A stretch of DNA of 36,203 nucleotides, taken from NCBI GenBank assembly GCA_029775995.1, contig JARVJX010000004.1, positions 1 through 36,203 on the forward strand, written 5' to 3'. Positions within the stretch are counted from its first letter, which is position 1. Each line of letters opens with the position of its first letter. The notes beneath the pieces were generated by a model. The model saw only the letters and a program-made list of their open reading frames with translations. It was not told the origin of the DNA and made no database searches. The stretch comes from Nitrososphaeria archaeon. Lineage in GTDB: Archaea > Thermoproteota > Nitrososphaeria > Nitrososphaerales > JARVJX01. Below, in pieces: positions 1 to 7,708 of the stretch. The translations under genes and the position numbers were made by a program.

Positions 1-310
1 AACTCCATACATCAAGCCGAAGAAGAACTCGAAGGTGAAGGCAAAAGGCTCACAAATGGAGGAGCATGATCAAGCTATACAGAGAGAATAAAGATGAGTT
101 CAACAAGCATCACCATCAACCCAGAGTAGAATCCGTATACTCGGTTCTGAAGAGGGTATTAGGCAATGCCCTATCATCAAGAAGGAGGAGAAGCCAGAGA
201 AACGAGCTCTACCTAAGGGTCATCAACTAAACATAGGAATAGCCAACATTACATCCATAAAGGAGACTGTGAAGTAGCTTTTCTGCCACAGCCACTCAAA
301 ACTAAAATTA
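1..310 (+). pseudogene. C-terminal remnant of a DDE transposase (5' end outside window)
   Basis: Reading across frames gives TPYIKPKKNSKVKAKG / AHKWRSMIKLYRENKDEFNKHHHQPRVESVYSVLKRVLGNALSSRRRRSQRNELYLRVIN / LNIGIANITSIKETVK*LFCHSHSK. This resembles a DDE transposase C-terminus (RVES...VLKR) broken by two frameshifts and a stop. Confidence 0.7.
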
Positions 311-369
311 TAAATAGTTAAGAGCTTAAAATATTTTATATTTTAAAGTTCTTAAGGAAGTATTGCTTC

Positions 370-810
370 TTGAAATTGATGATAAAATCGGGAGTTTACA
401 AAAAAGGTTCTATTAACTTTCTTGATGTTTATAGTGAAGTGTTAAGCTCTTTGCCAAGGGAAGCAGGTTCAATTTTATCCTTTATAGGAGTTACAAGGGC
501 TTTAGGCTTAGAGAATAAAGAAGTAAAGAAGCTTGTGATGGAAAGCTATGAAGATGTGGCTAATCAGGTAATAAATGAAATATGTAGAGATGTAGAAAGA
601 AAATATAAAGCTTTATTTGTGGGAATTTACCATTTAGTTGGGGAATTTGATATAGGGGAGCCTTTGGTTTTTGTTATAGTTGTATCTAAGAATAGAAAAG
701 AGGGTTTTGAGGCCATAAAAGAGGCTATAGAGAGATACAAATCGGAACCAGCTTTATGGAAGAAAGAAGTTTATATAAATGGTAGCTATGAGTGGATAAG
801 CCATGCCTAA
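370..810 (+). CDS. moaE: molybdopterin synthase catalytic subunit (MoaE family)
   Basis: 146 aa ORF; GSILSFIGVTR, ...ESYEDVANQVINEI..., VGIYHLVGEFDIGEPLVFVIVVSKNRKEGFEA, WKKEVYINGSYEWI are MoaE-like motifs. Confidence 0.85.
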   Translation: MKLMIKSGVYKKGSINFLDVYSEVLSSLPREAGSILSFIGVTRALGLENKEVKKLVMESYEDVANQVINEICRDVERKYKALFVGIYHLVGEFDIGEPLVFVIVVSKNRKEGFEAIKEAIERYKSEPALWKKEVYINGSYEWISHA

Positions 811-878
811 GGATTTTGAACTATATTTTATAGTATAGAATACACTTCCAAACTTGCTTTTATTCAAGTAAAGATATT

Positions 879-974
879 GTTTGAATCGAACTATAGTAGG
901 ATTGAAAGCTTAAGGTCTCTCATGCCTATGAAGAAGTATTTGAAGTTTGAATCGAACTATAGTAGGATTGAAAG
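879..974 (+). CRISPR. two-repeat CRISPR remnant (30-bp repeats, one 36-bp spacer)
   Basis: GTTTGAATCGAACTATAGTAGGATTGAAAG occurs identically at 879-908 and 945-974, separated by 36 bp (909-944). The repeat has the archaeal-style ...CTATAG...ATTGAAAG form. Confidence 0.85.
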
Positions 975-1006
975 ATCTATATTATCTTTGGTGATGTCAA
1001 AGAGAG

Positions 1007-1032
1007 GGTTCTGTTAACTTCATGTCCATGAG
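1007..1032 (+). repeat. left terminal inverted repeat
   Basis: 24/26 match to reverse complement of 2432-2457. Confidence 0.9.
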
Positions 1033-1047
1033 TTAACTTCCACCCAA

Positions 1048-2166
1048 TCAGCTGATTGCTTCACGCAACACCATCGCTCCCATTGCTGAGCCTTCATATG
1101 ACCTGCGAACCACACAGGCCTCTTTGAACCGAGACAACAAGTTTATAGCTGCATTCAAGTCTCGGTCGTGCTGGACTCCACAGTTGGGACATATCCAGCA
1201 CTTTTCAACAGTGAGGGCTTTGTTGATGAAACCACATTGAGAACAAGTCTTTGATGTATTTGATGCCCTCACATAATAAACAGGCACTCCTTCCCATCTT
1301 GCTTTGTAATCTATCTGCCTTTGTAATTCATGAAAGCTCCATCTATGTAACCTTCCCCTCATCCTTCTACCTTCACCATTACCTCTTCTATGGCTTTTGA
1401 GAATGTGAGTAAGCCTTTCCAATATAATCCCAGCCTTCATAGCTTTAGCTCTCTCTACAATTGCCTTAGATGCTTTATGAAGGGATTGGATTACACGCCT
1501 ACGCTCTCTCCATCCATACTTTGAAAGCAATCTTTGTTTTATCCTTCTGTCTCTATGAGTATCTTTAGCTATGCTTGCCCTTAGCTTACTGTATTGAAAC
1601 TTCATGTTAGCTATCTTTGATAAATCTACCTTCTCCCCATCACTTGATACTACGCTCTTCTCATTTATATCATAAGCGACCATTCTCAGAGGCTCCATCA
1701 AAAAGCTCTCTTTAGAGAACGCTACGATAACTGTGCTCGGAGTTATCGTGATGGAGCCTCTCTTGAGGTTCTCATCTCTTAAGAGTGATAACTGATATTC
1801 TCCACCCTTTAAAGGTATCAGCATAAATTCTCTCGGCTTTACAGGTATCTTTAATAGCATATAATTTAGCTGATAGGTTTGATTATCAAGCTTCATGAAT
1901 AAATGTTTGGCATAGGGTCTCTTCTTCCACCTTCTATTTCTCAACATAGAGAAGGCACATTCACAAGCATTTAAAATATAATGGGTATGTAATCCATAGC
2001 GTCTTTTGAAGTAATCATAGACCATAGTGATGAGTTGAAACCTATTCTTAGCTTTTCTCTCAAACCCTATCCTAATAGCTTCATTCACCATATCTCTGAA
2101 GGTTTCTAATAGCTGAAGTAGCTTATCTGTAGGTTGAATCTGAAATTGAACCGTTGTGGGATTCAT
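1048..2166 (-). CDS. tnpB: TnpB-family RNA-guided nuclease (IS605/IS1341 type)
   Basis: 372 aa; RuvC-like acidic positions in VAYDINEKSV, GIILERLTHI and DRDLNAAINLL; zinc finger CSQCGFINKALTVEKCWICPNCG. Confidence 0.9.
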   Translation of the reverse strand: MNPTTVQFQIQPTDKLLQLLETFRDMVNEAIRIGFERKAKNRFQLITMVYDYFKRRYGLHTHYILNACECAFSMLRNRRWKKRPYAKHLFMKLDNQTYQLNYMLLKIPVKPREFMLIPLKGGEYQLSLLRDENLKRGSITITPSTVIVAFSKESFLMEPLRMVAYDINEKSVVSSDGEKVDLSKIANMKFQYSKLRASIAKDTHRDRRIKQRLLSKYGWRERRRVIQSLHKASKAIVERAKAMKAGIILERLTHILKSHRRGNGEGRRMRGRLHRWSFHELQRQIDYKARWEGVPVYYVRASNTSKTCSQCGFINKALTVEKCWICPNCGVQHDRDLNAAINLLSRFKEACVVRRSYEGSAMGAMVLREAIS

Positions 2167-2195
2167 AGACTTTCATCCCTTCCCCCTCACCTCTA

Positions 2196-2420
2196 TAGGG
2201 ATTCATTGAGGGCCTTCGCCGCCAACGGTAAAGGACGGCACATGGAGAGTCTTAGACAGGCCCCTTCGGCTTATTGATTTCGCCACATATCGGGCATGTC
2301 CTGGACTTAGCATCAACCCTTTCAGGAGTGCTATGAACGTCTATAAAAATCTTTCTCTTTGGGAACTGCTGTACTACCCCTTTAACTCCGAACACAGTTG
2401 ATAATAGCCTAGGAAGCATA
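2196..2420 (-). pseudogene. probable remnant of a second TnpB C-terminus (zinc-knuckle region)
   Basis: Minus-strand translation MLPRLLSTVFGVKGVVQQFPKRKIFIDVHSTPERVDAKSRTCPICGEINKPKGPV* then, in another frame, MCRPLPLAAKALNESL. Resembles the TnpB C-terminal zinc-finger region; short and frame-disrupted. Confidence 0.45.
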
Positions 2421-2431
2421 TAAATATTAAT

Positions 2432-2457
2432 CTCATGAACATAAAGTTAACAGAACC
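2432..2457 (-). repeat. right terminal inverted repeat
   Basis: 24/26 match to 1007-1032; immediately followed by TSD copy aaagagag. Confidence 0.9.
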
Positions 2458-2498
2458 AAAGAGAGAAAGGTTTATTATCTTTGCCCCCTTCAGATAAC

Positions 2499-2888
2499 CT
2501 ACCATATTCTCATGCTTAAACTCTCTATTTCTTCAAAGTGTTTATCTCTCGTTATTAAGGTTTCTCCTTTATGCTTTACTATACCAGCTATAAGTATATC
2601 AAATTCGTTTATAATTTTACCTTTTCTTTTTAATTCCCTATATATCTTTGAGGCTTCTTAACAAACCTCTTTATCTAAGTTTAATATTTGTATGCTTGAA
2701 AGTAATTTGCTCACTATTTCTAAGTTTTCTTTTGGTTTTGATGAAATGATTGCCCCCTTAATCAGCTCATAGGTTGTAATAATCGTTGTATTTAGATTCT
2801 CTTTATTTTGTAGATCTTCAATAACCTTACTGCCCTTTTATCACCTTTTAATAAAGCCACCAATATGTCTGTATCTAAGCAAGACACT
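2499..2888 (-). pseudogene. vapC: VapC-type PIN-domain toxin, frameshifted and with an internal stop
   Basis: Minus strand: MSCLDTDILVALLKGDKRAV [fs] KVIEDLQNKENLNTTIITTYELIKGAIISSKPKENLEIVSKLLSSIQILNLDKEVC*EASKIYRELKRKGKIINEFDILIAGIVKHKGETLITRDKHFEEIESLSMRIW. PIN acidic motifs DTDIL, E in TYEL, FDILIA and TRD; GTG start overlaps the antitoxin stop. Confidence 0.8.
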
Positions 2889-3111
2889 AGAGCCCTGCCT
2901 CCCGAGCTATTGTAACTTTCCTATCTCCTAAAATTTCCATAAAAATCTTTTCAATATCATTACCTACCCACTTACCAGCGAATTCAGTAAGAGGTTTAGC
3001 TCTTTCTTTCTCTATCAATCTCATTACTACATCAGAGAAGGATTCCCCTTCGCCCTTAATCTTCTTAAGGGATTCATAAGCTTTATCTGAGAGAGATATA
3101 ACCTTTGTCAT
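2887..3111 (-). CDS. vapB: VapB-type antitoxin
   Basis: ~74 aa, MTKVISLSDKAYESLKKIKGEGESFSDVVMRLIEKE, typical archaeal VapB N-terminus; immediately upstream of the PIN gene. ATG at 3111 preferred over the TTG at 3114. Confidence 0.8.
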   Translation of the reverse strand: MTKVISLSDKAYESLKKIKGEGESFSDVVMRLIEKERAKPLTEFAGKWVGNDIEKIFMEILGDRKVTIAREAGL

Positions 3112-3113
3112 CA

Positions 3114-3135
3114 ATATGCATATGCATATGCATAT
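3114..3135. promoter_or_regulatory. 22-bp perfect palindrome / TATGCA tandem repeat in the vapB promoter
   Basis: atatgcatatgcatatgcatat lies between the vapB start and a TATA-like acttaaatatat; perfectly self-complementary. Confidence 0.55.
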
Positions 3136-3234
3136 ATTTAAGTCTTAAAGTTGGTATGGCAACAGGGTAATTTTAATATCCTTTATCTTCACAAAAATTT
3201 TATCTTATAGCTTTATAAAAGCTTTAGTAAGATA

Positions 3235-4373
3235 ATGGGTTGGACACTTGAAAAGGCGAAGGATTGGTTCGAGCAGCATAAAGATCAAGCAGCGATTCAA
3301 GGTGCTGAAGGCTTCAGGTGGGCTGAAGGCGTATTCAAACTCGTCAAAGAATCCGCTGAGAAAGGTGGCGCTAAGATCTGGAGGGCTAAGGTTCTTCACG
3401 TAGGCCAGACTAGGAACGGTGTTGTGTTTACGAGGGATGAGTTGGTTAAAGCCGCTAGAAGCCTATCTATGAGGCCTCTAAACATAAACCACCCAGCTTT
3501 AGGCGGTTCAAAATCGAGGTGGCTACCTTCCCTGAAAACGCTGTAATACACGCTGAGTTCGAAGACGGCGCAATCGAAGCACTACTCTACATATCAGACC
3601 CAGAAGTCAATAAAATGATCGAAGCAGGCGAAATCAACGCTGTATCAGTAGAGTGGAGGGCGCTCAAAGAGTATCAGGTAGATGGTTTGAAGCTGGAGGG
3701 AGTCGTCTTCTCAGCGCTAGCACTCTTAACAAAGGATACGCCACCAGGAGATCCGCTAGCAAGCATCATAAAAGATGAAGGAAGCATCTCACAGAAGAGT
3801 CAAGAAGCGCATCAGATCAAAATCCAGCTGGAAAAAGAGGTTGAGAGAGGATACCTAAAGCTCTGGAGCAGACGCTACATAAACGACCTACCAGACGAAG
3901 CCTTCGCAGTGATCCTACCCGGAGGCAAGAAGGATGAAGAAGGCAAGACAACACCTAGATCTCTAAGAAAGCTCCCACACCACAAAAAAGAAGTGAAGGA
4001 CCCAGACGAAGACAGAACAGTAGACATACCCCACCTAAGAAACGCGTTAGCAAGACTACCTCAAATAAAGATCCCCCAGAAGTATAGGGAGCAAGCTCAA
4101 AAACACCTAGAGAAGCACGCCAAAACGCTACTAGAAACCCACGCAGAGCAAGCCACAGAAGACGAACTCGAAGATATGCTGATAGACCACGAAGAGAGAA
4201 TAGCAGACCTCGAGGAGAGGGTTGAGAAGATTGAGCAGAAGCTCTCCGAGGAGCAGAGAGGAGTAGCGTTAATAGAGCCTCAAACAGAAGCAAAAGATCA
4301 GCAGAAGATCGAATCGAGAAGACCAGCGGACAGAATACTATACGAGAAGTGGATCAGAAAGAAGGCTACATAA
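3235..4373 (+). pseudogene. caudovirus-type prohead protease/scaffold-like protein, frameshifted
   Basis: ORF 3235-3546 (...KIWRAKVLHVGQTRNGVVFTRDELVKAARSLSMRPLNINHPALGG) continues in the frame of ORF 3519-4373 (KIEVATFPENAVIHAEFEDGAIEALLYISDPEVNKMIEAGEINAVSVEW...). Later FAVILPGGKKDEEGKTTPRSLRKLPHH and VDIPHLRNALARLPQ motifs occur in phage head proteins. Confidence 0.65.
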
Positions 4374-4397
4374 CACAAGACCCTCCTAAGACATTCA

Positions 4398-6206
4398 TCA
4401 AGCAGCTACGTAGATGAAGCCTACTTCTCTTAGCGTGTAGCTTATAAGCGATGATATTATGGGTATGTGTAGTGTTACGGTTGCTACTCTGCTTAATCTG
4501 CATTCGCCTAACCATTTTGATAAGAGGCTTGTTATGGTTTGTGTGCCGTATGCTGCTAGTATTTGGAATGGTGTGAGGTATATGAATCTTGACTGCAGTA
4601 GTGATGGTAGGGTTGATTCTGTGAATAGGGCTCCTGTTGTGCAGACTATTGTTAACGCTAGTAGGGTTGTGTGTAGCCTATTTCTGCTTGCTGCTATGTA
4701 GAAGAGCCCTATTGTCGCTAGTATAAGGATGAGTGGATTTGAGTACGCGTCTCCTAAGAATGTTGTGAATGTTGTGTTTAGGTTCTGGATTGCTGAGAGT
4801 ATGTTTGCTGCTGATATATGAGGTGTCATGGTTTGAGCTGTTTGGAACGTTGTTGGATTTCTTATAAGAAGATTTTTAACAGCTTCCCCTACAAGGTTTA
4901 CCGCGATTAGTGTTACTGTGGTTTTGGCTTCTGTTAGTGTTAGGCTTCTTCTCAGCCAGGTTATTACTGAAGTCAGTGTTATTGTTGCGATGAAGATGAG
5001 CCAGGTGGCCGGGTGTGTGTATAGGGCTGCTACTGATAGAGCTGAGGCTCCTAATAGAGGTCTTTTACCGCCTCCTTTTAGGGTCTTTATGTAAAGTGCT
5101 AAAGCGAAGTTTACTTCAACGAGGGCTAGGAGGTTTGCGTAGAAGCCTGCGTTTATGCCCGCTACTGCTTGAAATGAGATTGGTGTGTATAATGCTGCTA
5201 ACAGCGCTAAATCCCTTCTATGCGTTGAAGATAAGTAGTATGTTGATATTGTCAACGATGCGATTAGGATTGCTGGTGTGGCTCTAGCTGCGATTTCTAT
5301 ACCTAAGAGGGATGCAATGCTCTGCTGTAGAAGTAGGTAGAGGGCTCTATCACTTCTTGAGGCTTCGGAGAGTATGGATCGCACGTCTAGATTCACGTAA
5401 AACTTCATCTGAGTGTAGTAGTAGTGTGTATCCACCCCAACTAATGTTGAAGAGGGGTTTAAGGCTGGTAGGTAGGGGTAGAGGCCAACGTACACCGCTA
5501 GTATCAGTGATGCCGCTAAGGTCAGCTTCGCTCTGCATCCTCTATTAAAAACTTTATTCGACTCTATGTTGAAAGTTTTCCTCCATAGCGCTACCCTCAG
5601 GAGCCACATGCTCGTAAATATTAGGAAGAGTCTTGGAGCGATTGGTTGAAGGGAGTTTGCGAGCTGAAGTTCTGTAAAAGAGGGTGCCCAGCTGAAGTCT
5701 GTGAATGGTTTCGAACCGTCAAAGCCGTTAAGAAGCCATCTAAGGGCTGAAGGTAAGGTTATCGATGCTGTAAGAGTTAGCCAGATTACCGCTGCTAAGC
5801 TCAAGATGTGGCGTTTTGAAGAAGCTCCTCCTTTAGAAGCAAGGTTGTAGAGTGTTAACACTCCAGCCGCTATGGCTAAGATTAGGGCTGCTGAGGATGT
5901 GATGTTGAGGGGTGCAGAGAAAAGTAGCAGAGTGAAGGCAGCTTTTTCAAGAAAGCCTCTCTTTAAGAGTCTTAATGAGAGTAAGGCTACCGCTGCTAAG
6001 AGCAAGAGCCAAAGATATAGGTCGACTTCTGGTGTTAGGATGCAGATGTCGATGGTGTAGTGGACTAAGCCCGATCCTCTAACCAGAGCGTATATGCCTA
6101 CACCATTGGGTAGGTGGATTACGCTGAGCCAGATGAAGATGGAGGTTAACGTTGCCTGCACTAACGTCTTTAGATCTACATCCTCTTCACCTCGTGAATT
6201 AGGCAA
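4398..6206 (-). CDS. multi-pass membrane protein, possible GT-C-fold glycosyltransferase
   Basis: 602 aa, >10 hydrophobic segments, GVDTHYYYTQM extracytoplasmic Asp motif; TTG start. Confidence 0.5.
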   Translation of the reverse strand: MPNSRGEEDVDLKTLVQATLTSIFIWLSVIHLPNGVGIYALVRGSGLVHYTIDICILTPEVDLYLWLLLLAAVALLSLRLLKRGFLEKAAFTLLLFSAPLNITSSAALILAIAAGVLTLYNLASKGGASSKRHILSLAAVIWLTLTASITLPSALRWLLNGFDGSKPFTDFSWAPSFTELQLANSLQPIAPRLFLIFTSMWLLRVALWRKTFNIESNKVFNRGCRAKLTLAASLILAVYVGLYPYLPALNPSSTLVGVDTHYYYTQMKFYVNLDVRSILSEASRSDRALYLLLQQSIASLLGIEIAARATPAILIASLTISTYYLSSTHRRDLALLAALYTPISFQAVAGINAGFYANLLALVEVNFALALYIKTLKGGGKRPLLGASALSVAALYTHPATWLIFIATITLTSVITWLRRSLTLTEAKTTVTLIAVNLVGEAVKNLLIRNPTTFQTAQTMTPHISAANILSAIQNLNTTFTTFLGDAYSNPLILILATIGLFYIAASRNRLHTTLLALTIVCTTGALFTESTLPSLLQSRFIYLTPFQILAAYGTQTITSLLSKWLGECRLSRVATVTLHIPIISSLISYTLREVGFIYVAA

Positions 6207-6212
6207 GTGTAT

Positions 6213-6524
6213 TCAACCACCTTCTTCTACAACCTCTATTGTTATGAGTTCTGACCACGCTGAAAATATCGACACTAAAGCCTTTACCACAAGGTTTACC
6301 GATACGAGTGTGCTTCCGTTTACGATTTGTGTTGCTGTTAGTGTGAGTGAGGCTAAGATGAATGGGAGTGGTTTTCTTGATTTCAGCCCGAAGGCTATTT
6401 GTGTCGTTATGGCTATGATCGCTGGGGCTGCTGCGGCTCTGAATATGGTTGTTGGTTGAATAGTTGGTCTGAAGGCTAGGTATATGTCGATCGCTGCTGC
6501 TGTGATGTAGAGTAGTGTGGCATC
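6213..6524 (-). pseudogene. hydrophobic ORF lacking a start codon, in frame with the preceding ORF after TAG-TAG
   Basis: DATLLYITAAAIDIYLAFRPTIQPTTIFRAAAAPAIIAITTQIAFGLKSRKPLPFILASLTLTATQIVNGSTLVSVNLVVKALVSIFSAWSELITIEVVEEGG*, directly after KLIYG** of ORF 6528-6758. Confidence 0.45.
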
Positions 6525-6527
6525 CTA

Positions 6528-6758
6528 CTAGCCGTATATGAGTTTGATAACCGTTTTCGCTTGCGTATATATCTTTGAGAGGCTCTCCCTTGAGGGCAGG
6601 GCTGAAGCTATATCAATTAGGTTCCTCTTCTCTACAACCCCCAGCCTCGCGTATCCGAAGACTGAAGCTATCGCTGTTAAAGGTATCCCTATGAACCAGC
6701 TCAGATCCAGTATGTAGGTCAGTAGGGTTATTGAAGCCAGTGTGGCTATGGTCTTCAC
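6528..6758 (-). CDS. small hydrophobic protein of unknown function
   Basis: 76 aa ORF with two hydrophobic segments, on the strand of the downstream membrane genes. Confidence 0.4.
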   Translation of the reverse strand: MKTIATLASITLLTYILDLSWFIGIPLTAIASVFGYARLGVVEKRNLIDIASALPSRESLSKIYTQAKTVIKLIYG

Positions 6759-6838
6759 GCACTCTATACAATCTAATTTGAATCACACCTTTATCGATGA
6801 GGATATGGTTGCGAGTAGGGATACAGTGAAGCCTGTTC

Positions 6839-7708
6839 TCAGTTGCTTGCTGATTTGATGTGCCCCTTCTCAATTAAGTAATCGCGAAGTGCATCCTTCC
6901 AATCTCTAACTTTTATCCCGTATTCCTTCAGTTTTATGCTTTCTAAGGCAGAAAATAGTGGGCGCTTAGCTTTCATTTGGAGCTGGTCTGTTTTAATTGG
7001 TTTTAAATCCGCGTTAATTCCTGTGAGTTTGAAGATCTCATCGGCAAATTGGAACCATGTACAGTAGCCCTTATTGGTTGCATGGTAGATTCCATATGGT
7101 AGTTGTAGTTCCAGAACTTTCTTGATTATTAGCGCGGCATCTTTTGTGTAGGTGGGGCTTATCCACATGTCATCCACAACACTTATGGGCTCGTTTTTCT
7201 TGGCTTTAGCTATCATTGTTTCAACGAAGTTTCCGCCTTTCCCGCTGGCGCCAGCTACTCCAAAGAGGCTCGCAAGGCGGAAAATGAAATGTTTTGGATT
7301 TTGTTTTGTATAGAGTTCTCCTGCGACCTTTGAAATCCCGTAAGTGTTTATGGGGTTTGGTACGTCATCTTCTGTGTAAGGGAGATTTTTTGAGCCGTTG
7401 AAGACGTAGTCTGTACTTATGTAAACGGTTATGGCGCCAATTTCTCTAGATATTGTAGCCACGTTTTTGGCTCCTACGGCGTTTACCTGAAATGTTTTTA
7501 GTGGTTCTTCTTCGCATTGGTCTGTTTTATGGAAGGCGGCTGTATTCACAATAATGTGAGGTTGATGCTCTTTCAGGATTATACAGCTATTGTAGTCAGA
7601 CACTTCTATGTCACTATGTGTCAAACCTATAACTTCATGTTCATTCAATAACGTTTTTACTAGGTCTGTGCCTAACTGGCCTGTAGAGCCTATGATGGCT
7701 ATTCTCAT
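6839..7708 (-). CDS. rfbD: dTDP-4-dehydrorhamnose reductase
   Basis: 289 aa; GSTGQLGTDL, INTAAFHKTDQCEEEP-type, STDYVFNG, YGISKVAGE motifs; cluster context. Confidence 0.9.
   Translation of the reverse strand: MRIAIIGSTGQLGTDLVKTLLNEHEVIGLTHSDIEVSDYNSCIILKEHQPHIIVNTAAFHKTDQCEEEPLKTFQVNAVGAKNVATISREIGAITVYISTDYVFNGSKNLPYTEDDVPNPINTYGISKVAGELYTKQNPKHFIFRLASLFGVAGASGKGGNFVETMIAKAKKNEPISVVDDMWISPTYTKDAALIIKKVLELQLPYGIYHATNKGYCTWFQFADEIFKLTGINADLKPIKTDQLQMKAKRPLFSALESIKLKEYGIKVRDWKDALRDYLIEKGHIKSASN

Larger units (their letters stand above)
999..2465. mobile_element. TIR/TSD-bounded insertion element carrying tnpB (element 1007-2457, TSDs 999-1006 and 2458-2465)
   Basis: Left end 1007-1032 ggttctgttaacttcatgtccatgag; right end 2432-2457 is the reverse complement of ggttctgttaactttatgttcatgag (24/26 match). 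Both sides are flanked by a perfect 8-bp direct repeat aaagagag. Confidence 0.85.

Noticed and set aside
3955-4293. Minus-strand 112-aa ORF
   Set aside because: Antisense to the prohead-protease-like ORF; Leu/Arg/Ser-rich translation typical of antisense frames.
4459-6459. Plus-strand ORFs at 4459, 5015, 5312, 5872, 6094
   Set aside because: Antisense to the 602-aa membrane protein and the adjoining hydrophobic frame; no motifs.
6613-6873. Minus-strand 86-aa ORF
   Set aside because: Overlaps 6528-6758 and the rfbD end in a different frame; no motif support.
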